A DNA stretch of 64,000 nt from Pampus argenteus (GCA_036937835.1 CM072863.1:3600001-3664000), one strand, 5' to 3'; positions 35,679 through 49,800 are shown, counted from the stretch's first letter. A program made the numbers and translations. The notes: generated by a model not told the origin, from the letters alone.

Positions 35679-36189
35679 ATGAACGGAAATGTTTTATTGC
35701 TGCACTGAACAAATTAAAAGTTTTAGGTGCTAAACTGAACTCTGTAGTCTTCGGATACGACTTGTTAGCTAACTTTAACCCACTGCTTCAGCGGCTGAAC
35801 TAAACGGTTACCTGACCTCAACTGGTTCGTTAACTAACTTGAGAAAAAGCTTTTGCTGCTTAATTGTTAGCAAACATGAACCAAACTGTTTTACCTGCTG
35901 TTTTATAACCTGAAACTAATTATATGATATACACAAGTAAGAGTCTAAATGCAGTATTTCATGAAAAACACCACATTCATCATGTGATCAAAATCTTATC
36001 AATTGTTAATTAAATGTATTAAAATTTTCAGCAAATTTCACTGAAATTAGTTACTAATTAGTTGATTTATCATTATTTTTTACTAATAACCTATATTAAT
36101 ATTCAAGTAATTGTTTAGAGTAGAAGAAGAAAAAAGTTGAAGGAAAGAGTATTTGAAGAAAAAATATCCAAATTATTAACAGCTGTTGA

Positions 36190-36300
36190 ATGCTTGATAT
36201 CACTTTAGGCTTTGGGTAACAGTGATCAACATTTAAATCAATCATAATCAACAGATTAATTAATAATGAAAATGATCAATAGGTGCAGCCTTGCAGTAGA
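36190..36300 (-). repeat. Dispersed GATTAATCGATT-type repeat, copy 3
   Basis: The minus strand reads GCTGCACCTATTGATCATTT, then TCATTATTAATTAATCTGTT, the best-preserved copy of the family in this window. Confidence 0.55.
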
Positions 36301-36547
36301 GATGATCAACATGTTTTCCAGTTAGTTTCCCAGCTGGAAAAGCACATCTTATCACTTTGTTCCAAACACATTCTGTTTTAATGCAGAATTTCCATGTAAA
36401 GAAGATTTGATAACTTTAATTCTTCCTTTCATTGCTTTTTTTTTCTTCACATGAACAAAGACTGGAAATAAAATCAGTCAGCTGACCGACTGGAATAAAA
36501 CTAGTTTTTGCTGATCAAACACTTCCAAGTACAGCATCTCCGTCCTT

Positions 36548-36548
<1 letters not shown>

Positions 36549-36583
<35 letters not shown>
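36549..36583. repeat. (GT)n microsatellite, intergenic
   Basis: About 17 GT units between nisch and stab1. Confidence 0.95.
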
Positions 36584-36587
<4 letters not shown>

Positions 36588-38142
36588 TGTCCCTCAACAG
36601 GAAATCAGCCAAACTTTATGACAAACAGCTCCGACAGACAGGATACAGAGGAAGTTGAACGAGTTGAAAGGTGGCAGTGCTTTTCATGCTGCTGAATCAG
36701 CAAGTCATCAAAACCTCTGTGAGCGGCAAGAGATGAAGTGCTGACGATAACGTTTGTTGAAAGTTTTTTTTTTTTAACATGTTTTTGAGATGTTCTCCTC
36801 TTTAGAGACAGACAGGGCCGTAGTCAGGAGTTTAAAAAGAGCAAAGTCATGAGTCAAAGTCCCCCCTGAAACAACCCCGTCTTAAACCAGGGACAACAAC
36901 CAGATTTCAGGACTCAATAATACATTTGTTGAATAACTCACAGCTTGTTTCAGCAGTCAGACTGGTTTTCTGGTTTATTTACTGAATCAGCTGAAAGATG
37001 CACAGACTGCGGTTAAATCCTGCTGAGTTTTCGAAGAACCAAACCGCTGTCTTTTAACCAAACAGGAATTAATGTTACATGTGGAGTTTCATTTTCACTT
37101 TAATTTAGTGGCATTCCCCTTTAACAAGACAATATGTAAAAGTAGACAATTGTGGCGAAGGGTGGGTGGGTCTCCAACATTGGTTTGCTTCCCATTTGTC
37201 GATAATAAGGTACGAAAAACATAAACAATAAGATAACACACAAACAAAATATAAAAAATAATAATATTCAATGATAATACTAAATATGACATTTCAGTGT
37301 TGGAAATATCATCAGGACCATCACGATTAATACAAAATCAGCTCCAGGATGGAAAACATCCGTCTGTCCCAAAGCAACAATTATATTAATATAATATTAA
37401 TAAAAAGCTTCATATATATACAGTTAATTAATACTGCTTCATCAATTAGACTGTGCAAGGAATAAAATGTTCAGAGAGCAGATTGTGCTGAGCAGCAGGT
37501 GTGTGTTTGTGTGTGTGCGTTTAAAAAACAAAAAAAACAACAACAAAAAAAACAGTCCAACATTTTAGGAAATCCTCTCGTCACCTCATCCAGAGTCAGA
37601 CTGGACACAGAATGTAAATATATAAAAGTATTTTTTTGGTTTAAAGAGCAACTTTACATAAATATCAACATGTAAATCAGGGGTCATGTAGCTTTGGGCT
37701 CGTTGGATACTTCTTCTTTGATTGAGCGGAGTTAACCGATAACCATCTTCCCACCTGACTCTAGAGAGGAGAAAGAAACAAGAGGATTTACCAAAAATGA
37801 CAACCTGTTTCTTTAAGATGGTGAATAAAATGCAGCAGAACTCCTGTGGACTGTCTGCAGCGCCCCCTGCTGTCTGTCTGTCTGTCTGTAAAATCACCTC
37901 TGCGTGCAACGCTTTGCAATAGGATGAAGTTGAGCCAGAAATTCCCACTATATCGGCTCCTTGTGAGGTCACAGGCCCATCCTACTGTCTTTAATGGCAG
38001 TCTGGTGTCTGCTGGGTTTTACTACCTGCAGTCTTTTTCTGTGGCGGACACCAAAGTCCAGCGAGCAGATCCCTTTCAATCTGTAAAAAGTAGGACTAAA
38101 GGCCTCAGTATGCTTGAAACAAAGTGCTTGTTGATCAAACGA

Positions 38143-38185
38143 CTGTGACATTTGCCAGGTACTGTTTACCTGGCAAATGTCACAG
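38143..38185. other. Perfect 19-bp hairpin with 5-nt loop
   Basis: CTGTGACATTTGCCAGGTA at 38143-38161 is exactly complementary to 38167-38185, with loop CTGTT. It lies just downstream of the nisch stop codon, possibly inside or just beyond the 3' UTR. It is too short for a typical pre-miRNA. Confidence 0.9.
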
Positions 38186-38355
38186 ACAGAGAATAATAAA
38201 TGAGTTAGAAAGGGTTTAATCAAGTGTTTTTGGGGCATTTTGATAACTTTTTCCACTTACCTTTGATTTCAGCAATAGTAAAAACACACAACCCAAAATA
38301 TTTTTCCCATCTAATGACTCTCATATTTTCATCTCCCTCTCTTCACACAACCACT

Positions 38356-38361
38356 TTTATT
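38356..38361 (-). terminator. Candidate nisch poly(A) signal AATAAA
   Basis: The minus strand carries AATAAA about 215 bases downstream of the nisch stop codon. Other AT-rich candidates exist further downstream, so this is tentative. Confidence 0.35.
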
Positions 38362-38574
38362 TTCTGTTTGACTGATTCATTGTCTTGGCTTTTCACCTTT
38401 CAGAGCAGCTGGGAAGTCTTTGCCTTTAGAGGTAGTCAGATGACACCTTGTAACTTCACTTGAAGCATACTGAGGCCTTTCAACTGTAAATCAAGCATTG
38501 AATCCACGTGTAAACAATCAGCTCCCACCAAAGGTACAAAGTGCTGAACGGTCGTCCATCCGTCCGTCGACGCA

Positions 38575-41500
38575 TCAGCCTGTGAGTTCAACAGGAAGCT
38601 CCCGGCTACATAGCACCTCCCACTGGCGAGCGAGGAGTGAAATCAGCCTCTCTCTGCTTTCGGCACCCGGGACGAAGACGCACCACTGAACCTCGCCCTC
38701 AGCGCCCCCGCTGGCTCCACCCCCTCTGAGCGAGGCCTCCTCCCCTCCGGCGGCAAAATGGTCCATGGTGAGATGACAGAGCAGGTCTGGACCGGGCAGG
38801 TCGTCAAACACCAGGGTCAGAGCCTGAGGGTACGTCTGGTAGCCCAGCAGGACCCGGTCCAGGTCCCGGATCCTCCGGGCCTCACGCAGCTGGTACCGCT
38901 CCCTGCAGGAGGACATGACGAAGATGAGGAGGAGGAAGATGCTGATGACATTCCACGTTTAATTCTTAAATAGTCATGTCATGTATGGGAGAGACTGAGC
39001 GAGTAATGAAATGAGGACACTACAAAACATTATAGAAAACTATTAAAATATATCTGTATACAAACTGTCCAATGTATTAGGGAACCTGTTTTAATGCAGG
39101 ATTACTGCAGCTAAAAATATAAATACTGCAATATGTACTGACGACTACCTTCCTCACAGTCTCCTGTTTTAAAGACTCAATATTGATTTCAGCTGTTTTT
39201 TTTCCTGTCTACACGTCTGCCAGTCAGTGTCTCTTCTTCTTCCTCTTTTCCTGCTGCAGACGAGAACAAACATGAAAGTTTCTTTACTTGTTACCTACTT
39301 CTGACTCTGATTCAGGGGAGGTGCCACACTTGACTGATTGTATTAATTGTTTTAAGTCCGCTGGAAATAATTCTTCTCTTAACTGACTCACCTGTAGCAG
39401 GGTGAAAAAGGTCCCTGTGTGCTCACCTGGAGGGAGGTTCTTTGGCAAAGTCTGGCAGCGGATAGCTGACATAGTCCTCGTCCAATAGGAACACATCGGT
39501 GCTGGTCAGGATCAGAGTCCTGGGCTGGAGTACAGGTGAGGGGGCTGAGCCAGGAAAGGGAGAGGGGCTGGATAGACTGCTTGGGATCTGGACCTGGAGA
39601 GAAGAAGCGAAAGGCAAGTAGAAAGAATAATAATTACTTTATGAATTTAAAATAACTGAACAGGAACAAAACCAGCTGAGGTACTAAGTGAGCCATATTA
39701 CTGCCACCTTTTACGCTGATGATATGGCAAACTTTCTTCACCTGCTAATCTCTTAACTTTTTCTGTCTACTGCTTTGTGCTGAGCCAGGAACATATTGTA
39801 GATTTATCTGAGCTTCCTCCTCTGAAAACAGCTGCCAGCTGTGGCAAAAAAAAGAGGCGAGAGTGGGAGAGCTGAGAGTGAACCAAAACAGTAAAGTTGT
39901 GGGCTAGAAAACCAAAACATTGCACTGAGAGAAAATGAAATGCTCCATGAAGGGCACGGCAGAGTTGGAGTGGTTTTCCTTTTACATACAAGTAGCCATT
40001 TGATCCATTGTTAATATAAAATTCCTGATTATGGCTGCTTTAAAGAGATATTTAAACATTTTGAAAAATATGCTTACATGCAAAGTTTAAAATGATACAT
40101 CTCTAAAGCTAATTAACACACATATCTTTATTTAATCTGCGCACAAACACAGCAGGGACTGTGTGAAGCTTCCTGTAGTCTTGATGTTTCAGTCAAGTTG
40201 ACAGGTTGACTAAAACATCATATCATAAAATGATAAAAAGGAAGAAGTTCACACCTGGAAGACCAGCAGGTACAGCAGAACGTTGAAGGAGCGTGAGGAT
40301 GAAGATGCAGCACTGGCCAGAGTCTTCCTCTCTGCCACGATGAAGGTCAGGTCTCCCATCTCCTCCTCACTGGGATAAACAAACTTCACCCTGCTGCTGT
40401 GGACCAGCTCGTAGTTCTGCATCTTACCTACAGGGGGAGACAAACACGCATCTGTCATAATCATCATCATCTTAACACTGTGACCTGCTGAGGATTATGA
40501 GTTAGCTATGTGTAACAGGATTATAGTTATTAAATTTCCCCTGAGAGACCAACATTGTTACCTGTATTTGTGTTGGTGAACTGGGAGTAGAAATCCTGAT
40601 CTGACGGCTCTGGAGGAGGAAGATGCTGCTGCAGACTGAGAGCCGACATCAGCTCTTGCAGGAAGACGCCCGTCCCGTAACTGTCTCTGCTGAGACAGCA
40701 GACGATGTGATCCGCCGAACGTCCTGCAGATGCAGAGAGAACGACACACAGAATATTAGTATTAAACTCAGTAGTTTAACATGTATGACCTCTACAGACA
40801 CTGAGACGAGGTGTGTGTGTGTGTGTGTGTACATTCACTGACCTACAACTCTGAAGTACTGGTCGAACAGACCCACATTAACCGACAGCAGCTCAGAGAG
40901 TCTGATGGACAGACAGCAGCACAGACAGACGTCGGGATCTCCAGAGTCTGTCATATCCAACACTGACAGACACACAGTGACAGAGAGATGAAGAGCTATA
41001 ATCATAATTGTATAAGGCTAGCTGCAGTAGAAGTCCTAATAAAACGTACTGAGAGAGGAGTCGCAGTAGATGTAGTACAGTTTATTTTTAATAAACGTAC
41101 TACATCTATACTATAAAATATATACTATATAAACTATAAAAGTTAAAAGTAAAATATTTCCTTCTGAAATAAGCAACTTAAAATTGTACTGAATTACAGA
41201 ACTTGTGTAGCAGTGACAAGATTCAGATATGATCCTTTCTCTCAGTTCGTCCTACCTGAGTGATGACCAAGTGCGGAGGCCGAGTCTTCCAACAGGAAGT
41301 AGATTGTGTCGGTGGAGAGCAACAGACAACAGGTGAGCTCAGCCTCCGGAGACTTGTAGAGGACCACAGACAGCCACAAAATCTGTCTCACCTCCTCCGC
41401 CTCAGACTGGCATAAGCGGCATTAAAAGAAGAAAAAGAAAACTAAATATGTGGTTGAAACGACGACACAGAACACGCCTGAAGTTAAAAGTCACTGATGC

Positions 41501-43820
41501 TGAACAAATAACTGACTTCTGTTTCTTTACATTTTAAACCTTAAACAGCTATAATTTATTTTGGAAAACAGTTGTCAGTAAAGTGATTTTGAGCTAAAAC
41601 TGACTTTTGTGTGTGTGTGTGTTTTCTCCTACCAGTGCTATATATCTGTGAAAGTAAGCCAGCAGCTGCTGTCCTCCAAGCCCAGCGAGGAGCTTCAATC
41701 CTGGGGAGAGACCCGGCGTGAGATGAGGAGAAGGCTGGTTCTCGTCCACCTGGAGACGAGAGGAGTCCCAACTGAAGAAGAGGAGGAATCAGAGAGAAGT
41801 GAGGAAGATATAAAGATATGAGTAATACGTTGATTAGTCATCTGACCTGTACAGGAACTTTCTTTTAAAACATATTACATAAACAAACATTTATAAATAA
41901 GGACATTTATAAATAATGTATCGGTCCTATTCTAGTGATTAAGTGCTTAAATCACTTTCATCTGCATCAGTGACCTGTAACATAAGTACATATTGAATAT
42001 GTGAAACTGGATCATATTATTATTAATCTATACTTGTCTAAACAGAAATATTTAAGAATCCTACCTGCTGGAGTTCTGTGATTTCTTGGTAGTGGTGCAG
42101 CAGCACTGGTCTCTGGATCCAGAAACACGTCCTGACAACACAACAACAAGCACGTGTCAAACAAACTGGGAGAAAAAACTAGGAGAGTTCAAACAAAAAT
42201 ACACTATCGTGAGGAAAACTGAGTGTATGCACACATAGTTTTTCCTTCACCTTGTGTGTGTTGTTCTTGGTGTGGACAGCGCCTGCAGGGTTGGGGCAGA
42301 GCGACCATCTTCAGTCCCTCCAGAGAGGCTCTCCGCTGGCTCATGTCCACCAGGAAAGAGCTTCTGTCCAGGGCCAGAGGGAAGAGCAGCAGCAGCCTCT
42401 GACCGCCCAGAAGCATCTCCACAGTGTGACTCCTCCTGGACACATCATGGTGGTTACAATTCAGGTACGACAAAATTTAAAAGCAAGGAAACTAAAGAAT
42501 AACAAACATGTGAGACCCAGATGTTCATCCAATCACAGACTCTGTACCTGTGGTGGTGTTTTGGGTCTGGGCAGGACATGTTGCTGGTTTTGTCCCCAAC
42601 CTGATGAGCTTTTTCTCTGGGGTGAAGCACCACAGACCCAAGGGGCACACGGACCAGCCTGCACCAGGACGAGGAAAAGGAGGAAGAGCAGGAGGAGGAG
42701 CTACTCCTCTCACTTTCTGCCAGCTTTCTGAAGTCCATCTTTAGCACCCAGAGGTTTCGGTGGGTGAGGAAGAGGAGAGACGGGAGTGTGGGCTCCCCTT
42801 TCTGAGATAAGATGTCTGGCAGGAGTTGGTGGGTGTCTGGGGTAGAGGTGGAGGAGGGCAGAAGGTGAGCAGGGTAGCCTCCACGAGCTCCCTGACTCTC
42901 CTCCAGCTCCCAGGAGTTCAGAAGCGAGTGGGGGAGGAGCTGAGGAGTGTTAAGAGTCTCCGGATCAGAGTCTACTGCCTGCATGAACACAATGACAGAA
43001 AGACTTCAGCTTGATGATCCACGAGAAAAAAAACATCTATAGTGACGGAAAAACTGATCAGTGGCTGTTTAGGGATTCAAAATGGCTCATGTGCTTCTTT
43101 CTAACCTGGATCAACGCTGTCATCTCGGTCCTGGTCTGCCTCAGCTCCTTGGCATCGGAAAAGATGTACCAGCGGGTCGGACCGTCCTGGAGCCCGAAAG
43201 CAAGACAGGAGTCAGGAAGCTCAGCTCGCGAGGAGAGCAGGAGCCGGGAGTAGGGCAGCAGGAGGTCCACCTGCAGAGCGGACAGCACCTCCTCTGCGGC
43301 TGGAGAACAGATCACCAAAATCATTACAGCACAACATGTAATTTACTGCATGTTGTGGCTTCAGGTAACAATTATTTGTCATCAATTAAACATCTGATTA
43401 AATCAATCAAAAAAAAGCATCAAATCATAACATTTAAGAAGATGAAACTATTGAAACTATGATTTTAACATTATCTTAAAAACAGCAGCAAACACAGCTT
43501 CCAGATTGGTTTTTGTCTGCTTACCTGCGTCCTGATTGGTCCACGTGAAATCCTCTGATAGGTACAGCAGGCCCAGCAGTCGGTCCGTCAGCACCAGACA
43601 CGCCTCCTTCTGTTCCACCTCCTCCTTCACCTGAATGCAGTAGCACCACAAAACCCTGTGGACCTGCACCTCCTCCTCTTCCTCCTTCTCTTCACAAAGC
43701 TCCCTCTGGTGGTCACTGGGTTCTGCAAGAGGAGGAGCAGCGAGTGACGTGGAGGAGGAGCAGACCGACTCAACCGAATCATCCAAACCCATCTCAAAGT
43801 ATCCGTCCCTGGAGCCTGGA
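38575..43820 (-). CDS. nisch: nisch exons 17-28: C-terminal region
   Basis: Exons: 43525-43820, 43106-43299, 42548-42978, 42251-42435, 42065-42131, 41633-41771, 41256-41406, 40843-40962, 40562-40723, 40255-40427, 39427-39593, 38575-38902. They encode about residues 707-1509, starting PGSRDGYFEMGLDDSVESV. Exon 19 is the longest (431 bp). Exon 21 joins exon 22 only if the acceptor at 41772-41773 is used, giving WDSSRLQVDENQ. The final exon carries the stop. Confidence 0.87.
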
Positions 43821-46800
43821 CTGGAATAAGGAGCATAAAACAGCTGATGAAATAAGATTTGAGTTTATTTGCTTTATGATTGTATGCAAACATCTCTCAT
43901 GGCTGCAGCAGCTGTGGACACATGGAAGTATGAGAATCACAAAAGCCAGCAGGTTTAGGGGATGCCAGTAGAAATATTAAGCTCTCAGAACCCATTGGGA
44001 ATCCCAGAAACCAGAAGGAAGTTCAGAAGGTAACCCAATGTATGATGTATGGAAATCTAGAAATCCCTGAAACCAAGACAAGAGGGCTGCTCGTTGAATT
44101 ACCTGGGACTTCCCACCTCTGTGCCCCCCACATGGGACTGAACCTCTCTGGTCTCTTTTCTCTCCTCCTCCTCTTCATCATCTTCATCCTCTTCATCCTC
44201 CTCCCTCTCCCCCTCCTCCTCCTTATTCTTCTGCTCTGTCCAGGTGGAGCTGAGAAGCTGGGAGAGCTGGGTAATGAAGTCTTTGTTGGAGGAGGAGAAG
44301 GAGAGCAGGTGAGTAGGAAGAAGAGGACACGAGGCGGTGACGCAGGTGGAGCAACTGCTTGCAACTCGAGTGGGTGAGGAAGAAGAGCAGATAGAACTGA
44401 AGGAGAGAGGAAGAGCAGAGATTTCTAAGCCACATTGTCATGAACACAGACGAGACACCAGTTCAAAGTGTGACTATAGCGGCTGTAGGAGTAGTTCTGG
44501 ATTATAAGTAGCACCTAAAGTCACAGTTTCAGCTGTAGCAGTAAAACTAAAGAGGAGCAGGAGCGTTGTTAGTCTTTGCAGGAGTAGTCGGGATATAAAG
44601 CTGTTCACAGTTTGCACCTGCACCAATGTATTGCAGTGTTCAATTTTCATCAGTTTAATAACAGTCATGTCATAAACACAACTTTCAGACACTTTGCTGC
44701 CTTATTTTGATAGCTATTATCAATGCAACACTTCCTGCACATATATTTTCACATTAAAAGCCAGCGATCGATAAAGTAAAAGCGCCTTAACTTTATTTAG
44801 AGTTGTTTATTCATATTATGGTAGTAGCACAGTTATTTAATACTGACCAGACAGTAGTAGTAGTTGCAGTTGTAGTTATGCTTGTAGGAGCTTCATAGTG
44901 TATTTGTTCAGACATACTGACAGCGGCTTGTTGTACCTGCGGACAAACACATGAAGAAACATTATACAACAAACACAAACATCTCAACAAATTCAACCTC
45001 CATCTGCACAACTCATGTAGCTCATGTAGTAGTTCCTGTGAGGAAAATGAGTGTCTGTGCTAAGTGTCATGATACAATATTTTTCAAGCTATTTTAGTCT
45101 AAACTGGTGGACTAAACACTGAAAAATGATTACAAGCAAATCCTCTTTTAAAGACAAGAATATCAATCATTTGATGTACAAATGTTAGATTTCTAAAATT
45201 AAGACTATTAACTTGTCAGTATTTCAGGCTGCATTTGAGACCTGTGCAAGTTTACATGTCTGACATTTAAGCTGCATCCTCTGGCATCCTTCACAAAGCA
45301 AATATTCCCCATTTTTGTAATGAATAAATACGTTCAGTGATGTTACAGCCTGAATCCAAATGATTAGTTTAAATTTGGGTTGTTCCTGTCACATAAATCC
45401 TTCTTCACAGATTTAATTGGTTCGACAGTTAACTACTCCATCTCTCCCATCCAATCAAAATTGCCTTTCTCTTTCTAACATACATTCTGTTGGTTGTCAT
45501 GGTAACAGACCCCAGCCCTCCCTGATGTTTTAGGTGTGTGTTGGACCTGGACTGGGTCAGCAGACAGGAGGTGTGTGTTGGTTGTGGTGTTAAAGCTTGC
45601 AGGGGGAGGTGCAGAGTCCACAGGAGGGAGAACGCTGGGGGGGGCTGCGGCTTCTTCTCTGCTCGTCACTTCTGAAACAGGAAACAGATCGATGACTTGA
45701 CTGATTGGTTCAAGCTATTATCTTTGGATAGATTCAGGGGTTTTTTTTGTGCCACATCTTTGATTTTATTAGTTCTGTGCAGAATCATTTTAAGCGTTCA
45801 CATTTTTCCTCATCTTTTCAGGGTAAACAGGCTGTCATGGGAAACTAAAATAAATAATCTATCAAGTGTTAAATAAAACTGCAAAACTAGGCATTGACAT
45901 TCAGGTTCAGACACACAGTACGCAACCTGCATTAAGCCACTTGTTAGTGCTGCTAAGAGACAGTGTTGTTAATATAGTTACAGCTAAGTTTTATTAAGAA
46001 TTAACGAGTCTGGTGCAACCTGTGTGATAAATTAACGTCAACTCAGTGAACATTTATGATATGAGCCCGAGTTTCAACTTATGAACAACTGAAGTAGTAA
46101 AAAAAAGTCTGAGCAGGAAGAAAAGCGTCAACATAAGGAAATATAAAAAGGTGAGATTCATTTAGAGGCAAAAACAAGATGCTCCATCAGGAGTGAAACC
46201 AGCAGCTTCATCAGTCTGGTATATATATTTATATTTTGTGATTTTTCCACTGCAGCAGAGTGATGTCCCATGACTTGATTCAAGCTAATAAATACATCAG
46301 TAACAACGACTGCCACACTACACCAAATCAAATTCAGAGGCATCACATGACTGCAATGGGAAAAAAACATGACAGTGTTAGTCGCTGTTTTATTTCCTGT
46401 TTACATCCACAAGACTGATTAAAAAGGGTCATTTCTGTCAAATTAGAGAAGAAAATATACAAAATCAGAGAGAATTGAACCAAACTTTATCTTGATTGAA
46501 GGCAACGGCCAGACAGATTTCTGTTTAATAAACAAGATGAAACATGTCAATCTGAAGGTTATTTTCTTCCTGCTTCCTGTGTGCTTCACACATCCAGGAC
46601 GTATCGCTGTACTGGACATATTTCTTCTTGATTCATAATATTTGAATTATTAGTTTCCTGCTATGGTTTATATATTTGACTGAAAAAACATTTGGATAAT
46701 CTTGAATTTAATCTGCTAGTTTTAGAAACGTTTGACGTTCCAGATAAAGAGCAGATTAACAGATTTGTCTTTTTGGCCGCTGCCTTTCAGCAGAAATAAA

Positions 46801-49800
46801 AATCATCGCCTCCCGCCTCCCTCCCGCCCTGCACAGCCTGATACATACATGATTACCTTGGCTGGGGCAGGCAGCCTGCTGGGCCGGACAGGAAGAGGAG
46901 GAAGAGGAAGAGGAGGAGGAGACAGTAGAAGGAGCGACAGCGGAGGAGCAGCATGAGGAGGAGGGGGGAAAGGAGGAGGAGAGGTGAGGAGGTGCAGCAG
47001 CAGACAGCCTGGTCTCCTCACTGATCTGACGAGAGGACAGAGAGGAGGAAGCCTTCAGAGAGCAGAAGTCACCTACATCATCAACCAGATCCTAAATGTG
47101 CCTCCATCAGCAGCAGAGCAACAATCCTTTAAAAACATCTGAATACTGATTAAATAAAAACAACTTAATGCAGTATCACTCTAGTTGTATAATTACATGT
47201 ATGAGATTGTGTCAAACTGTGAAGTTCATAAACTAACACAGTATGTTGTCATTACATCTTAACTCTGCTGCTGTGCACAATCTTTCTCTTTAATGACAGT
47301 GACTGATCAGATGCATTAGATATCAGTTAGTAATTTACCTGACATCTAAATCAATATTAGTCACGTGTAATTGGTGGATTTTGTCTTGTGGTGGTTTCTG
47401 ATTGGTCTGTAACTGAATTATCAGAATTATAAAGCCACTACAGCAGGTTTCACAATGAATTCATCTAAAAGCAGTGATTATAGAGCACAATCAAGAAAGA
47501 TGTTAATTTAAAACCAAACTTAAAGTAACGTGAATTATCTTTAAAAAAAAACATAAACTCCAAAGAAAGTTTCAACAGACTGCAATGACACAAATTAGTT
47601 CATTAGGATTTACGCCACATATTTAAATGACAATGATACTTATCTAATAAACTTTAATGTGCAGACTGACTGATATGATCTAATAATACTGACTCATGCT
47701 GCATGATTGAGTGTGACAGAGTGTACCTTCTTATCACTGCTGCTCATCCTGTCTTTGACTTCTTTGGCTTTCTGAATGGCTTTCAACACTTCCACTGTGT
47801 CCAGCTCCTTCTCCGTCGTCACTTTACCGTCCAGACAAACCTGACGAGGAGACAGAGGACAACTCAACATCTGTCAAGTAACAGGTAACGTACCTCTGCT
47901 GTAGAAGTAATAGTAGTAACAGTGAGGTGGTTTTTGGTCACGTACCTCTGCTGCACGGTCTCCAAACTGGGCCAGAACTTTGGTTCTGTAGTCGGGGATG
48001 ATGCACATGGGATTACTGGACACGTTGAGTTTCTCCAAACAGGGCAGAGAGCCGATGTTCCTGATCTCCTCCAACTGGAAACATATAAAAATAACCAAAA
48101 TCTGATCTAATCTTCTTCAAAAATAGTGATTTTTATGCCTTTGTTGGAGAGAGAAGGGGCTGTGTTAATATAGATCAATTAAAAGGTGGATTTCCTAAGT
48201 GATAATCCTACTTTTTCTTTTTTTTTTCTCCAGATGCAAAGATGTATACAGAATTATAAGAATGCAAAAACTATGGAGTAGTTTTTTGTTACAGTACATT
48301 ACGGGTGGAGGCGGCCTCCGTGTGGTTACCTGGGCCAGCTGGTTGTGGCTGAGGTCAAGATTGACCAGAGAGTAGAGCTTCGAGAGGCCGGTCAGCTGGT
48401 CGAGCTGGTTGCCGGCCAGACTGAGCGTTTTGATGTTGCCTAAACGGGTGTGAGCAGCTTCCAGGATCCTCAGGCAGTTGTAGGACAGATCCACGTGGAC
48501 CAGGTTATACAGGTGCTGCAACCACAGGACAACTACTTCAGTACTATTCCTGATGACAAACAACACATCAGCTGTCTGATGGACTAGTTGTCTGTTGCAG
48601 CAGCTGAGCGTAGGTTTGGTTCCAAGTATGAGTCAATATTAACTCTGGTCAGTTGCACAATCTGTACTGACACTACAGCTGAGCAACAGTGGTATTTCAT
48701 AAAAGCAGGTCTTACACAAGTATGTATTTAAATCTGCTTTATGAAACAGAATTTCCTGAAAATGAGACTGACTTACTGAAGTGGACTTTTTTTAATTATT
48801 TTCTGACTTGACCAAGCAATTGGCTGATTAATGTAGATAATTATTATTAATTATCAACATATTAATCAACACACCTGGAGGTTTTCAACTGAGGACAGCT
48901 GGTTGTGACTCAGATCCAGAAACTCCACCTTAGGAATCAGTTTCTACAACAGAGGAAAACACAGCACAGCACACAGAAACTGATTTTTAGAATTTTAAAC
49001 TTTCTTTTAAACATCATTTAATCCATATTTCTAATAATTTCTATACCACTTATTTTCATGCATCTTTTGCAGGATTTTTTAAGACAGTGGGAACAGAACA
49101 CAGCAGTCATACAAGCCCTCAAAACTTGGGTATTTCCTTTTCTTATTATGTTTCTGCATTAAACATTTCTAAAAAAATATCTAACCATACATATTATTAA
49201 AACAACACTGACTGGGTTCAGTCTGTGTTTCCTTCCTTGATTTCACTGTGGAGAAAAAAATAAAGTAAAACATTGGAAGCAACCTTTAAACACCGTTATC
49301 TGCCTGTGTGTTCGGTTTGAGGGGTGTATCTCACCACTGAGCTGTCGATGGTGCTGATGCTGTTGTGGCTCATGTCCAGAGTGGTCAGGTTTCTCCACAC
49401 AGGGATGACGGCAGTGACGGGACAGCCTGACTCCGCCCCCTCCGCCTCCCACTGCGAGAACTCGCTCGCCTCCGGGACCAGGATCGACTGGAGAACGCCA
49501 TCAGCATCAGTACACAAGGTAGAATATACTACATAAACGTGTATACTTTAGAGTAGTACTTAATCTAAATGGTACCATCATAGTTTCTGTGCAGTGGTGA
49601 ATACTCAGAGTTGCCAAACTCGACCTCAGAGACGCCAAACCTTGAATCTGCTGAGAGCTGCACTCACTGATCTGAGGAAAGAGAGACAGAAGTTATGTTT
49701 ATATCCAAAATTTGACAAGTTTTAAGTGAAAAGTCAAATGAAAATCTTAGTGTGTTCCCATAAGCTTCTGTTATAGGAATATACTCAAGATATACCCAAC

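Larger units (their letters stand above)
34480..35930. repeat. Degenerate GCTAAC / CTGAAC-rich repeat tract
   Basis: Short motifs such as AGCTAAC, TAAACTGAAC and TTAACTATG recur every few tens of bases across the tract without a fixed period. It looks like a decayed tandem array. The 5S-headed element is inserted within it. Confidence 0.45.
32294..38574. other. Intergenic: stab1 upstream region and nisch 3' flank
   Basis: No additional gene is seen. Contents: a (TA)n tract at 32610-32644, repeat-like sequence at about 33640-34000, a degenerate GCTAAC/CTGAAC tract from about 34480 to 35930 split by the 5S-headed retroelement, an ATTA-type repeat at 36190, a GT array at 36549-36583 and the 19-bp hairpin at 38143. 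The stab1 promoter must lie in the right neighbourhood of 32293, but no clear core element stands out. Confidence 0.6.

Noticed and set aside
42252..42990. Plus-strand frames of 60-160 codons over 42.2-43.5 kb
   Set aside because: They are antisense shadows of nischarin exons 18-20, whose minus-strand reading matches nischarin with correct splice sites.
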